In this document: one piece after another, positions 51,178-61,558 of the stretch
Layout of the letters: each line of letters starts with the position of its first letter
Numbering within the stretch: the stretch's first letter is position 1
Assembly: GCA_963722715.1 (NCBI GenBank)
Contig: CAVROA010000008.1
Location: 1-64,000, forward strand
Direction of reading: 5' to 3'
DNA: 64,000 nt
DNA from: DASQGA01 sp963722715
GTDB lineage: Bacteria; Actinomycetota; Thermoleophilia; Gaiellales; Gaiellaceae
Made by a program: the position numbers and the translations under genes
Notes under the pieces: model-generated
Seen by the model: only the letters and a program-made list of their open reading frames with translations
Told to the model about the DNA's origin: nothing
Databases searched by the model: none

Positions 51178-51642
51178 ATGCGACCCGGAATCCGTGCAAT
51201 CGACGCGGCGCTCGTCGTGTGGGCGCTTGCCTGGCTGATCGCGGCAGCGATCACGTACTCGTCGCTCAAGGAGCTCGAGAGCGGTGGCCGCGCCGTCATC
51301 TCCGCCGGTCAGGGGCTTCGCCAGACCAGCGCAGGCTTGGACCGCGCGGGACGGGGGCTCCACGAGACTGCAGCTGCTCTCGAGGCCGTCGGGCGCCTGC
51401 CGTTCGTGAACGGCAATCCCGGGCGGGCTGTTGAGCAAACTGCCGACGACGTTGAGCAGTTCGCCGTCCGGGTCCGCCAGACCGGGCGCGATGCCAGGGT
51501 CACGGGGGCGACAGCCCGAGACAGCGCCGGGACGCTCGCAATCGTCCTCGGCCTTGCGGTCGCGTTGGCCCCCACCCTCCCGATCATCCTCCTCTACCTG
51601 GTGCTCCGCCCGCTGGTGGCGGAGCAGCTCAGGCGGCGATGA
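51178..51642 (+). CDS. Two-span membrane protein ahead of the MMPL exporter
   Basis: A 154-aa protein with membrane segments near residues 10-28 and 118-145, and between them an external coiled-coil-like region (SAGQGLRQTSAGLDRAGRGL, then LHETAAALEAVG). Its stop overlaps the MMPL start by 4 bp. It may be an accessory subunit of the exporter; the family is not recognised. Confidence 0.72.
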   Translation: MRPGIRAIDAALVVWALAWLIAAAITYSSLKELESGGRAVISAGQGLRQTSAGLDRAGRGLHETAAALEAVGRLPFVNGNPGRAVEQTADDVEQFAVRVRQTGRDARVTGATARDSAGTLAIVLGLAVALAPTLPIILLYLVLRPLVAEQLRRR

Positions 51643-53843
51643 GCGGTTTCTCCCGCGCCGCCGCCTGGTTGATCGTCCGGCTCCGCTGGCCGATCGTGCT
51701 GGCCTGGCTGGCGGCGACCGCCGCTGTCGTCCTCTACCTTCCGAGCCTGCAGGAAGCCGGCAGGGAAACATCCCTCGTCGGCCTGGTGCCCAAGCATGCG
51801 GAGTCGATCGAGGCGGGGATCCGCTCCGCGAAGCTCTTCTCGGTCCCGGTCGTCACGCACACGCATGTCGTCCAGCGGAACCCGGAAGGCCTCTCAGAGC
51901 AGGCGCTCGGCCGAGTCGCCCGCCGGGCGAAGCTGATCGCAGACGAGCGGGACCCCGAGCTCGCGGAGGTGAAGTTCGCGCTGCCGATCGCGAACGTCCG
52001 GGGGCTCGTCCCGTCCTCTCGGGAAACGGGCACGACGGCGATCACCTACCTGTTCTTCGACCCGTCCCAGACGGACATCGAAGACCAGGACGACCTGACC
52101 CGGCGCTTCGCCGAGAAGTACGTGAACGCCGAGGACGACGCGTTGGTCGGGATCACCGGGGCCGTTCCGGCCCGAATGCAGGAGTGGCGGGAGATCGAAG
52201 AGGGTCTGCCCTGGGTCACCCTTGCAACCGTTCTCGTGATCGCGCTGATCCTCGGCGTGCACTTCCGATCGCCCGTCGTGCCCGCCGTGACGCTCGCCGC
52301 TGCCGGGATCGCCTACGTCGTCTCGCTTCGAAGTGTCGCCTGGTTCGGCGAGTGGCTGGGCGTCACCATCCCGCGCGACGCCGAGCCGGTTCTCGTCGTG
52401 CTCCTGCTCGGCGTGGTCACGGACTATGCGGTGTTCTTCCTGCACGGAATGCGGGAGCGGCTCGACGCGGGCGACGAACGGCTCGACGCCGCCCACAGGG
52501 CGACGACTGAGTATCTGCCGATCGTCGTCACCGCGGGCCTGATCGTCGCCGGCGGCACGGCCTCCCTCGTCGCGGGCGAGCTCGAGTTCTTCCGCGCCTT
52601 CGGGCCCGGGATGGCGCTGACCGTCCTCGTCTCGCTTGGGATCGCGATCACCCTCGTCCCGGCTCTGATGGCGATCCTCGGTCAACGGATCTTCTGGCCC
52701 AGGCGGTCGAGCCGCGAGTGGGCGCCCGGCCGGGCCGGCCGCCTCGCCTATTTCGCCACGGCGCGACCCGCTGCGTTCGCAATCGCCTTCGTCGCCGGCG
52801 TCGCACTTGTCGTTGCCTGCAAGGGGCTGCTGGACACGAACCTCGGGATCACCCAGATCCAGGGGCTTCCCGAGTCGTCCGAGCAAAGGCGTGCGCAGGA
52901 CGCGGCCGCGCAGGGCTTCGCGCCTGGCATCCTCTCGCCGACTGTTGTGCTGCTCGAAGGGGTGGGCGGAACGGCCGACCTGCCGGGCCTTGCGCGCCTA
53001 CAGCGCGCACTCGAGCGGGAGTCGGGCATCGCGACCGCGATCGGCCCGGCGACCCCGGCGGCGCGCGACATCCCCGGATTCGTGCTCGCGGAGAACGATG
53101 CGGCTGCCAGGTACCTCCTCGTGCTCGACGACGAGCCGCAGGGCGGGCCCGCGGTCGACACCGTCGAGCGGCTGCGAGAGCGACTGCCGGCGCTCACGGA
53201 AAAAGCTGGGCTGTCCGGCGTCGAAGTTCGTCTTGCAGGCGACACCGCGCTTGCGGGCGAGACGGTGGAAACGATTACCCAAGACCTGATCCGGATCGGG
53301 ATCGCCGCGTTCCTCGTCAACTTCATCCTCCTCGCGATCTTCCTGCGGGCGTTGGTCGCGCCGCTCTATCTGGTGCTCGCATCGGCGCTCGCCCTCGCTG
53401 CGAGCATCGGCCTGACGACCCTGTTCTTCCAGGGCTTCCTGGGCCACGACGAGATGACGTACCACGTGCCATTCGCCGTGGCCGTGCTCCTGCTCTCGCT
53501 TGGATCGGACTACAACGTCTTCGTGGTCGGGCGGATCTGGCAAGCCGCGGAGGGCGGCCTTCCGCTGCGCGAGGCGATCGCGACTGCTGCCCCACGTGCC
53601 TCGCGGGCGATCGGCGTCGCCGGACTCGCGCTCGCGCTCTCGTTCGCGGCGCTGGCTTTGATCGACTTGCGGCAATTCCACGAGTTCGCGTTCGCGATGT
53701 GCGTCGGCGTGCTCCTCGACGCTTTCGTCGTTCGCGCTCTCCTGATCCCGGCATTGATCTCCATCTTCGGCGAGCGCAGTTTCTGGCCTCGCAAGCGGAC
53801 GCCCGTCGAGCGGGAGCCCGCCATGGAAACAGGCGCCACCTAG
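51639..53843 (+). CDS. MMPL/RND-family membrane exporter
   Basis: A 734-aa RND-type exporter with about twelve membrane segments in two repeats and two large external domains. The conserved proton-relay regions are visible as LLLGVVTDYAVFFLHGMRE in the first half and LLSLGSDYNVFVVGRIW in the second. Such proteins export lipids or other hydrophobic molecules with the proton gradient. It is intact, unlike the related gene at 18204-20442. It is coupled to the two-span protein before it. Confidence 0.9.
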   Translation: MSGFSRAAAWLIVRLRWPIVLAWLAATAAVVLYLPSLQEAGRETSLVGLVPKHAESIEAGIRSAKLFSVPVVTHTHVVQRNPEGLSEQALGRVARRAKLIADERDPELAEVKFALPIANVRGLVPSSRETGTTAITYLFFDPSQTDIEDQDDLTRRFAEKYVNAEDDALVGITGAVPARMQEWREIEEGLPWVTLATVLVIALILGVHFRSPVVPAVTLAAAGIAYVVSLRSVAWFGEWLGVTIPRDAEPVLVVLLLGVVTDYAVFFLHGMRERLDAGDERLDAAHRATTEYLPIVVTAGLIVAGGTASLVAGELEFFRAFGPGMALTVLVSLGIAITLVPALMAILGQRIFWPRRSSREWAPGRAGRLAYFATARPAAFAIAFVAGVALVVACKGLLDTNLGITQIQGLPESSEQRRAQDAAAQGFAPGILSPTVVLLEGVGGTADLPGLARLQRALERESGIATAIGPATPAARDIPGFVLAENDAAARYLLVLDDEPQGGPAVDTVERLRERLPALTEKAGLSGVEVRLAGDTALAGETVETITQDLIRIGIAAFLVNFILLAIFLRALVAPLYLVLASALALAASIGLTTLFFQGFLGHDEMTYHVPFAVAVLLLSLGSDYNVFVVGRIWQAAEGGLPLREAIATAAPRASRAIGVAGLALALSFAALALIDLRQFHEFAFAMCVGVLLDAFVVRALLIPALISIFGERSFWPRKRTPVEREPAMETGAT

Positions 53844-53953
53844 AGCCGGGAGAGCGCGGCTGCGCGGCATCCACCGGGAGACGAGACGCTTTGTCGCCGC
53901 GGTGCTCGGGCTGGCAGCACGCCTGTAGTGCGCTGTGATTAAGCTCAAGGTGA

Positions 53954-54331
53954 ATGGCTGCGAAAACGCCCACTGACGCCTATGGCCGGCTTCGGCGCGA
54001 CGGTTTCACGACGAGCTGGCTGGCGGCCCGCCTGGGGATCCCGCCCGAGCGGGTCGACGTCGCCCGGCGAGACGGATCGATCCTCGGGGTCCGCGCTCCA
54101 GGGACCCTGGACTACTACTTCCCCGCCTGGCAGTTCGATCGCGAGGGCCAGCCGCTGCCGGTCGTACGGCGCGTGATCGAGGCCGCGCGAGCGCGGGGAT
54201 TGGATGACGAGCGGCTCTTCGAGATCCTCTCGACGCGCGCGGGCCTCGTGGGCGGGAAGCCGCTGGCTCAGGGCGTCCAGGACGGCGACGAGGAACAGCT
54301 CCTTGCAGCCGTCCGCTCCGCCCGACCGTAG
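53954..54331 (+). CDS. Antitoxin-like protein (Xre/MbcA/ParS toxin-binding type)
   Basis: A 125-aa cytosolic protein. The N-terminal half has a helix-turn-helix-like stretch (GFTTSWLAARLGIPPERVDV). The C-terminal half, YYFPAWQFDREGQPLPVVRR followed by GGKPLAQGVQDGDEEQLLAA, follows the MbcA/ParS pattern. No RES-domain or other toxin gene adjoins it, so it may be an orphan regulator. Its stop is 8 nt before the FtsX permease gene, which it may control. Confidence 0.65.
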   Translation: MAAKTPTDAYGRLRRDGFTTSWLAARLGIPPERVDVARRDGSILGVRAPGTLDYYFPAWQFDREGQPLPVVRRVIEAARARGLDDERLFEILSTRAGLVGGKPLAQGVQDGDEEQLLAAVRSARP

Positions 54332-54339
54332 GGACACTA

Positions 54340-57300
54340 ATGACGTCACTTCGCCGAGCCCTGTTCCCGGTCTGGCTCGCCGGGTCGCGACTCCGGGCAC
54401 GGAGCGGCCGTGGCGTCCTGGTCGTTTTCGGCGTGGCGACGGGAGCCGCAGCCCTAGCGGCAGTGCTGGCTGGAAGCGTCGTCGCCCAGGACCAAAGCCT
54501 CGCCCGCGCGACCGCGGCTGTTCCGGACCTGGGTCGGCAGGTTCGTGCCGGCTGGCTTGGCATCCCCACGCTGCCCGACGAGGAAGAGCCGGTGCTCGAC
54601 CGTCGAGCTCGCCGCGCACTTGCCGGCGTTCTCCCAGGGCGTGTAACGGAGGCCGTGACGTTCCGCCAGTCGACGCTTGGCGGCTCGTTCATCGCGCTCG
54701 CCGGGGCCGACGGCCTCTCCCGATGGGTCGACGTCACCTCGGGTCGCCTCCCGAAGCGTTGCACAGCCTCCCGATGCGAGGTGCTTCAGATCGGTGGGCA
54801 GGGGGAGATTCCGAATGTCTCCGGACTCCCCCTGGTCCGGGTCGGAACGGGCCGGCTTGCCTCGGCCGCTCTGTTCGGGGACTTCTTCGGGCCTCCCTCG
54901 AGCGCGTTCGTTCGCCGCGCCGTGGGCTTCGGCGACAAGCCTCTGCCTCCGCTGCTCGTGGCGGAGGGCGTGGACGGGCTCGTCGAGCTGCCGGAGCTTG
55001 GTCCCGTCTATCGCAGCTACGCCTGGATCCTCCCGGTCGACCCCAACGTGGTGCATCCGTGGGACGTCACGGAGCTCGAACGCAGGGTCAGAGCCGCACG
55101 TTCCGAGCTCCAGGCGAGCACGATCGCCAGCTCCTGGGAGTTGAAGGCACCGCTCGAGGAGCTCGCGGCCGCCCGGGAGGAGTCCAGCGTCTCGGGCCGG
55201 CGGCTGCTCCTCATCGGCGGGGAGGCGGCTGCGCTCCTGCTCGCCTTCGCGGCCCTGGCGGCGACGAGGCTCCGGCGCGACGTGGCCGCCGCGAGAACGC
55301 GGCTGACGTGGTTCGGCGCCCGCCGCTGGCAGCTCGAGCTGGAGACCGCCGCCGAGACGGCCGGGCTCGCGCTTGCCGGCGCGACGATCGGGTGGATTGT
55401 CGGGCTCGGCCTCGGTGCCCTGGTGGCTCACCGGGCTGGGTCGCCCCCGAGCGACGTTCTCGGCCATTCGGCCCTTTCGGCCGGCGGCCTCGCGCTCGGC
55501 CTCGCCCTGGCGGCTGCAGCAGCGGTGGTGCTGTTCGGAGTCGTTCGCAGTGGCCGCGTGCGTTCGGGACGGGCCGGTCTCAGGCCGGTCGACGTCCTCG
55601 CGCTCGGTGCCCTGGTCGTCGTGATCGTCGGCGTGGCGCGGGGAGCTGCGGAGCCGGGGAGCGCAGCCTCGGCCGGTGGGACGGGGCTCTTTCTCCTCCT
55701 GCTCCCGGGTCTCCTTGCGTTCATTGCGGCGGTCGCGCTCGTGCGAATCCTCGAACCTGGCCTCCGCCTGGGCGAGCGGCTCGTGCGGAGACGATCCGTT
55801 CCGGCCCGGCTTGCGTTCCTCTCCCTGGCTCGCAATCCGGGACACGCGGGAGTCGCAGCCGCATTCCTGGTCGTCTCGCTCGGCCTGGCGCTCTTCGCCG
55901 AGACCTACCGGTCCACGCTCGTGCGCGGCCAGGCCGACCAGGCTGAGTTCGCATTTCCGGCGGATTACGTGCTCCGGGAGAATCCGGCATCGCCGGTTCG
56001 ACTGACGGATGTGGCCACGCCGGCAGTGCTCGCGGACACAGGCACCGATCCGGTCGCGGTCGTCCGGCGTTCAGGGAACGTCACCGGGCTCAACACGGGG
56101 CGCGGGGTGAACGTGCTTGGGTTGCCCGCGTCCCGGGTGCCTGACATAGACGGCTGGCGCGGGGACTTTTCCGGGAGCTCACTCGATGCGCTCGCCGGGA
56201 AGATTGCGCCCGACAAACCGGCCGCGATGCGGGGGCCGCTCCTGCCGGAGGACGCGCGGGAACTCCGGCTCGAGGCTTCGGGAGGACCAGTCTCGCTCGT
56301 GGCCAGCGTCAGAACCCCCGCCGGAGGATTCCTCGTACTCGACCTGGGCGTGGTGGATGGGAAGACGACTTTGCGAGCACACATCCCGACCGCTGCGCGG
56401 GGCGGCCGCATCGTCGCGCTGACGCTGAACCCGCCGCCGCAGCAGGCCGAACGTGCCGATCACGATACGGGCAGGGGAGTGGAGGCTGGGACGATCGCGC
56501 TCGAGGTACCTGAGGCAATCGATGCGGCCGGAAAGACGGCGCCGCTCCAGGTCGACTACGCCGAATGGATCGGGGTCTTCCACGTACAGCCTTCGGTAGC
56601 CCAGGGCAAGGCGAGGCTCGACTACACACTGTCGAATGACGCCGTCAGCCGCTTCCGTCCTCGACAGCCGAGTGACGAGGAGCCGGTGAAGGCGATCGTC
56701 TCGCCACGGCTCGCCGCGGCCGCCGGACGCGACGGGCGCCTGCCACTTCAGATCGCCGACCAACAGCTCGTCGTTCTGGTTGCCGGCACGGCCCGACGTT
56801 TCCCCGGCGTGACCGGTGACTTCGCGGTCGCGGACGCGGGTCTGCTCGAGAGCGCCCTCAACTCGACGCTGCCGGGCTCGGGCACGGTGAACGAGCTCTG
56901 GTTGAACGCGCCGCAAGGAGCGTCGGCGGTCGAGGCGACGCTCCGCAGCGGGCCGTTCGCGGCGCTCGACCTTCAGTCCCAGGCGGCCACGGAGCAGGCG
57001 CTGCGTGCAGACCCCCTGGCGCGTGGCACCCTTCTGACCCTCGTGGCAGCGGCGCTGGTGGCACTCGCGCTCGCCATCGTCGGGTTGCTGCTCGGCGTCG
57101 TGAGCGATCTCCGGGACGAGCGTGGTGAGCTCTTCGACCTGGAGGCGCAAGGCGCGACGCCCGCTTTGCTCCGCACCCAAGCGCGCATCCGGGCCGCCGT
57201 CGTGGCGGGCGTCGGCATCGCCGGAGGGCTCCTGACAGCCGTCGTCCTCAGCCGCGTCGTCGTGGGGCTCGTCCGGCTGACTGCGAACGCCACGGAGCCG

Positions 57301-57453
57301 GAACCTCCGCTCAGGCTTGCGATCGACTGGCTGCTCGTCGCCCTGGCCGTCGGCGCCTATGCCGCGGTGGCGGCACTCCTCGTCGCGCTCGCGACTCGGA
57401 GTGCGTTCAGGTCAAGCGCCGTGCCCAGGCGCGCGCCGGAGGTCGCGGCGTGA
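54340..57453 (+). CDS. FtsX-like ABC transporter permease, large
   Basis: A 1037-aa permease. After the first membrane segment (about 28-48) and an external domain of about 200 residues, there are FtsX-like membrane bundles near 290-410 and 430-535 (ending RLAFLSLARNPGHAGVAAAF). A second large external domain (about 540-880) follows, and then a final bundle at 890-1020. It matches two-fold-repeat lipoprotein-release/MacB-type permeases. The stop overlaps the start of its ATPase gene (GTGA). Substrate unknown; candidates are lipoproteins, lipids or peptides. Confidence 0.87.
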   Translation: MTSLRRALFPVWLAGSRLRARSGRGVLVVFGVATGAAALAAVLAGSVVAQDQSLARATAAVPDLGRQVRAGWLGIPTLPDEEEPVLDRRARRALAGVLPGRVTEAVTFRQSTLGGSFIALAGADGLSRWVDVTSGRLPKRCTASRCEVLQIGGQGEIPNVSGLPLVRVGTGRLASAALFGDFFGPPSSAFVRRAVGFGDKPLPPLLVAEGVDGLVELPELGPVYRSYAWILPVDPNVVHPWDVTELERRVRAARSELQASTIASSWELKAPLEELAAAREESSVSGRRLLLIGGEAAALLLAFAALAATRLRRDVAAARTRLTWFGARRWQLELETAAETAGLALAGATIGWIVGLGLGALVAHRAGSPPSDVLGHSALSAGGLALGLALAAAAAVVLFGVVRSGRVRSGRAGLRPVDVLALGALVVVIVGVARGAAEPGSAASAGGTGLFLLLLPGLLAFIAAVALVRILEPGLRLGERLVRRRSVPARLAFLSLARNPGHAGVAAAFLVVSLGLALFAETYRSTLVRGQADQAEFAFPADYVLRENPASPVRLTDVATPAVLADTGTDPVAVVRRSGNVTGLNTGRGVNVLGLPASRVPDIDGWRGDFSGSSLDALAGKIAPDKPAAMRGPLLPEDARELRLEASGGPVSLVASVRTPAGGFLVLDLGVVDGKTTLRAHIPTAARGGRIVALTLNPPPQQAERADHDTGRGVEAGTIALEVPEAIDAAGKTAPLQVDYAEWIGVFHVQPSVAQGKARLDYTLSNDAVSRFRPRQPSDEEPVKAIVSPRLAAAAGRDGRLPLQIADQQLVVLVAGTARRFPGVTGDFAVADAGLLESALNSTLPGSGTVNELWLNAPQGASAVEATLRSGPFAALDLQSQAATEQALRADPLARGTLLTLVAAALVALALAIVGLLLGVVSDLRDERGELFDLEAQGATPALLRTQARIRAAVVAGVGIAGGLLTAVVLSRVVVGLVRLTANATEPEPPLRLAIDWLLVALAVGAYAAVAALLVALATRSAFRSSAVPRRAPEVAA

Positions 57454-59013
57454 CGCCGGCGATCGAGGTGCGCGATCTCTTTCGCGTGCACGCGGGCGCT
57501 GGTGGCGGCGTCGCTGCCCTGCAGGGACTGACGCTGACCGTCCCGGAAGGGGAAGTGTGCGTCGTCCTCGGCCCGAGCGGCTCGGGGAAGACGACACTGC
57601 TCCGCATCCTGGCGGGACTCGACCGGCCCTCGGCAGGAACCGCGCGGGCGCTCGGGCTCGACCTCACGACACTCGGGTCACGACAACGCGCCGCGTACCG
57701 GTCTGCGTCACTCGGCTACGCCGACCAGCACTACTGGCGAGCCCTGGCTGGCGAGTTGACGGCCCGACAGCTCGTGGGACTCCAGCTCGGGCTCGCAGGC
57801 GCCTCCTCCGCGGAGAGGGACCGGCGCTCGGACGAGCTGCTGGAGCGCGTCGGCCTCCTCGACCGGCGCGACGCCCATCCACGCGAGCTCTCGGGAGGCG
57901 AGCAGCAGCGGATCGCGGTCTGCGCTGCGCGTTGCTCACCGCCCCAGGCTCCTGCTCGCCGACGAGCCCACCGGTGAGCTGGATGCCGCGAACGCTGCGA
58001 TCGTCTACGAACTGATCGGCCAGCTGGCGCGCGAGCATGGGACGACCACGCTGATCGTGAGCCACGATCCGGAGTCGGCCGCGATCGCGGACCGTGTCGT
58101 GCGCGTCCGGGACGGGCGTGTTGCGGGCGAGGCTGCGATCGCAACCGGCGGGGACGAGGCGATCGTCGTCGGGCGGGGCGGCTGGCTCCGGCTGCCGGAC
58201 GAGTTCCTGCGTCGGGCCGGCATCCGGGAGCGCGCGACCGCGCAGCTCACGGAGGCGGGCGTGCTCGTCTCCGCCTCGGGCGAGGACAGCGACCTCGCCG
58301 CTGACCCGGTCGAGGAGGAAGCCCTCGCGCGCCCAGGTGACGCCGTGGCCGAGGTGAAAGGCGTCACACGCCGCTTCGGCGCGCAGCCCGCGCTCGAGAA
58401 CCTGACTGCGTCCTTCGCGCCCGGCCGGCTCGTCGCGGTGACCGGCCCTTCCGGATCCGGGAAGACGACTCTCCTCCATCTGCTCGCCGGGCTCGACCTG
58501 GCATCCGAAGGCGAAGTGGTTGTCTGCGGCGAAAGCCTTTCGACTCTCGACCGGACGGAACGCGCCGATCTCCGCCGGGAGCAGATTGCGCTCGTCGGCC
58601 AGGAGCCGGGTTTGACCCCGTTTCTCTCCTCCCGGGAGAACATCGAGCTCGTGCTCTCGCTGCGGGGCGTCGAGCCTGACGATGGCGCCGCCAGGGCCAA
58701 GGCCGCCCTGGCCACCCTCGGGCTGGCCGACCGGAGCGACCAGCACGTCGGAGATCTCTCGACTGGAGAGCGGGAGCGCGTTGCGATCGCGCGAGCAGTC
58801 GCGGCCCGTCCGAGCCTCCTCCTCGCCGACGAGCCAACGGCGCGCCTCGACCAGGCGAATGCCCTCGCGGTGGGGAACCTCCTCATGAGACTCGCGCGGG
58901 AATCAGGGGCGGCCGTCGTGTGCGCGACGCACGACCCCCTGGTGATCGAGCAAGCAGACCTGGAGCTTGCACTCGGCTCGCCGTTGCGCCCGGCGTCCGT
59001 CGTCCGCCGATAG
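57450..59013 (+). pseudogene. Twin-domain ABC ATPase, frameshifted
   Basis: Two LolD/MacB-like ATPase domains in one gene (about 521 aa repaired). Domain 1 has Walker A GPSGSGKTT, signature LSGGEQQR, then a frame break at about 57923-57935 (one extra base), and continues as RPRLLLADEPTGELD and LIVSHDPES. Domain 2 has Walker A GPSGSGKTT, the atypical signature LSTGERER, Walker B LLLADEPTARLD and H-loop CATHDP. The fusion would energise the 1037-aa permease, whose stop it overlaps. As the operon is otherwise intact, the indel may be an assembly error. Confidence 0.88.
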
Positions 59014-59017
59014 ACGG

Positions 59018-60952
59018 TCAGGACGTCGTCGAGAGGACCTCTCCGGAGGAGAGGACGAGGCCGTCCTCGCAGCGAGCCTCGACGAGCCCGGCCCCGAACT
59101 GCTCCCGGTAGAGAGAGGCATAGAGCCCTCCGAGCTCGACAAGCTCATCGTGCGGCCCGCGCTCGACGATGCGGCCACGGTCGAGGACGTAGATCACGTC
59201 GGCCGCGAGAATCGTGGACAGGCGATGTGCGATCGCGATCGTCGTCCGCTCGGCCATAAGGGGTTGGAGCGCTCCCTGGACGAGCCGCTCGCTCGCGGTG
59301 TCGAGCGCCGATGTTGCCTCGTCCAGGATCAGGATGCTCGGATCCTTCAGGAGGACCCGGGCGATCGCCAGCCGCTGCTTCTCGCCTCCGGACATCCGGT
59401 AGCCACGTTCGCCGACGACGGTGTCGTACCCGTCGGAGAGGTCGACGATCCGCTCGTGGATGAACGCCGCGTGCGCGGCGGACTCGAGCTGAGCGTCGGT
59501 GGCGTCCGGCCGGGCATAGAGGAGGTTCTCGCGGACGGTCGCATGGAACAGGTACGTCTCCTGCGTCACCATGCCGATCATCTCGGCGAGCGAAGCGAGC
59601 GCGATCTCGCGGACGTCACGCTCGTCGATCGATACCGAGCCTTCGGTCACGTCGTACAGCCGCGGTACGAGATAGGAGATCGTCGTCTTGCCGGCACCAC
59701 TCGGGCCGACGATCGCGGCCAGTTGCCCGGGCTCGATCTCGAGTGATACGTCCTCGAGCGTCCAGAGCCGTGTCGGCCGGAGCAGCCCCTCGTCGCCGTT
59801 CGCGGCCTCCTCTTCGGGCGCGAGGCCGGGCGGGAGCGTCGGCTCCTCGTAGCGGAAGTAGACCTGGTCGAAGCGGACCGCGCCACGAACCCGGTCACGG
59901 GACACGGTCTCCGCATCGGGGGAGTCGACGATGTCGTGCTCGAGGTCGAGGTACTGGAAGATCCGCTCGAAGAGCGCGAGCGACGACTGGATCTCCGTCG
60001 AGACCTGAAGGAGCGAGCCGACCGGGAAGAGAAGCCTCGTCTGAAGTGCCGTGAAGGCGACGATCGTGCCGGCGCTGATTTCCGCGCCCTCTCCATTCGC
60101 GATCACGAGGCCGGAGACCAGGTAGACGAGTGCCGGTGAGACCGAGAAGAAGGTCTGGACGATCGCGAAGAACCCGCGACCTGTCATCTGCTGGCGCACC
60201 TGGAGGTCCGCAAGCCGGCGATTCTCCTCCCGATACTGGTCGATCCCGGTCTGCTCGCGCGCGAAGACCTTGGAGAGCAGAACTCCGGAGACCGAGAGCG
60301 TCTCCTCCGTCAGGGCGGAGAGGTTCGCAATCGTCTTCTGCGTCGACGAGGTGATCTGCCGGCGCGCCCTCCCGACCCGGTAGGTCATGAAGATGAAGAT
60401 CGGGACGACGCAGAGGGAGAGCAGGGTCAGCTGCCAGGAGAGGACGAGCATCGCCACGAGCGTCGAGAGGACGACGACAACGTTCGAGACGATGCTCGAC
60501 ACGGTCGTGGTCACGACGGTCTGGACGCCCCCGACGTCGTTCTGGAGGCGCGACTGGATCTCCCCCGTCCGCGTGGCCGTGAAGAAGCGGAGCGACATGC
60601 GCTGGAGGTGGGCGTAGAGCTGGTTTCGCAGGTCCTGCATGACCTTCTGGCCGACGACGCTCGTCAGGTACGTCTGGCCGATTCCGATCACGCCGCCGAG
60701 AATTGCGAGACCGAGCATGAGACCGACGAGGACGTAGAGGAGGCCCGTGTTCGGGTGGCCTTCGGGCGGAAAGAGCGCCTCGTCGAAAACGACCTTGATC
60801 AGCAGGGGGTTGGCGACGCCCACCGCGGAGGAGACGAGGATCGCGAGGGCGACAAGCCCCACCTGGCCCCGGTAGGGCTTGAAGAGGCGCACGACGCGTG
60901 GGACCAGCCTCTGTGCTGAGACTCTCTGACCGTCCTTGTCTCGCGTCTCCAT
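59018..60952 (-). CDS. ABC exporter, fused permease/ATPase (MsbA-like)
   Basis: A 644-aa half-transporter. Six membrane helices fill about residues 30-330, with intracellular loop GEIQSRLQNDVGGVQ. The ATPase domain has Walker A GPSGAGKTT, Q-loop VTQETYLFHATVRENLLY, signature YRMSGGEKQR, Walker B ILILDEATSALD and H-loop IAHRLST. It should act as a homodimer exporting lipids or hydrophobic compounds. An insert of about 30 residues (LPPGLAPEEEAANGDEGLL) just before the Walker A domain is longer than usual. The gene is convergent with the twin ATPase, 4 bp apart. Confidence 0.92.
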   Translation of the reverse strand: METRDKDGQRVSAQRLVPRVVRLFKPYRGQVGLVALAILVSSAVGVANPLLIKVVFDEALFPPEGHPNTGLLYVLVGLMLGLAILGGVIGIGQTYLTSVVGQKVMQDLRNQLYAHLQRMSLRFFTATRTGEIQSRLQNDVGGVQTVVTTTVSSIVSNVVVVLSTLVAMLVLSWQLTLLSLCVVPIFIFMTYRVGRARRQITSSTQKTIANLSALTEETLSVSGVLLSKVFAREQTGIDQYREENRRLADLQVRQQMTGRGFFAIVQTFFSVSPALVYLVSGLVIANGEGAEISAGTIVAFTALQTRLLFPVGSLLQVSTEIQSSLALFERIFQYLDLEHDIVDSPDAETVSRDRVRGAVRFDQVYFRYEEPTLPPGLAPEEEAANGDEGLLRPTRLWTLEDVSLEIEPGQLAAIVGPSGAGKTTISYLVPRLYDVTEGSVSIDERDVREIALASLAEMIGMVTQETYLFHATVRENLLYARPDATDAQLESAAHAAFIHERIVDLSDGYDTVVGERGYRMSGGEKQRLAIARVLLKDPSILILDEATSALDTASERLVQGALQPLMAERTTIAIAHRLSTILAADVIYVLDRGRIVERGPHDELVELGGLYASLYREQFGAGLVEARCEDGLVLSSGEVLSTTS

Positions 60953-61030
60953 GCCAGGTTTCTAGCAGCGCGAAGGCCGGCTGCGGCGACGGGGAACCCT
61001 TTGCGTCTACCCTACGTAGTACCGAGCGAG

Positions 61031-61459
61031 ATGAGACGAATACTCGTTGTCGCGAACGAAACGGTCGGGGGCGAGGAGCTCCGCCGGGCGGTCGTGGAAC
61101 GCGCGAGTCGCGAGGAGACCGAGGTGATGGTCGTCTGTCCAGCGCTCGTCGGGAGGATCAAGCACTGGCTCTCGGATGTCGACCGGGCGCGCGAGCAGGC
61201 GACAGACCGGCTGATCGCCTCGCTGGCCGCGCTGACCGCAGAGGGCGTTCGGGCGAGCGGGCAGATCGGCGATTCCGATCCGGTCCAGGCGATCGAGGAC
61301 GCGCTCAGAACCTTTCCGGCGGACGAGCTCGTGATCTCCACCCATCCCCGGGGCCGCTCCAACTGGCTCGAGAAGGACGTCGTCCAGGCTTCGGAGGTCT
61401 TCGGGCTCCCGATCACGCACGTCGTCGTCGACCTGTCGCGCCGGCAAGCCGCCGTTTAG
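61031..61459 (+). CDS. Universal-stress-like (Rossmann-type) small protein
   Basis: A 142-aa protein: first strand RRILVVANETVGGEELRRAV, a second strand EVMVVCPALVGRIKHWLSD, then DELVISTHPRGRSNWLEKDV and PITHVVVDLSRR. The layout is that of USP-like folds without the full ATP loop. The ATG at 61031 is preferred to the TTG at 61001. Function unknown. Confidence 0.75.
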   Translation: MRRILVVANETVGGEELRRAVVERASREETEVMVVCPALVGRIKHWLSDVDRAREQATDRLIASLAALTAEGVRASGQIGDSDPVQAIEDALRTFPADELVISTHPRGRSNWLEKDVVQASEVFGLPITHVVVDLSRRQAAV

Positions 61460-61558
61460 GTCGAAATGCGGTTTGGCGGCTTCCTTTCGGGGAACGCTTC
61501 GGCCTGCCGGAGGCTTCGGCCAGCGGGGGGACAGGTCAATCAGACGAGAAAGGACACC

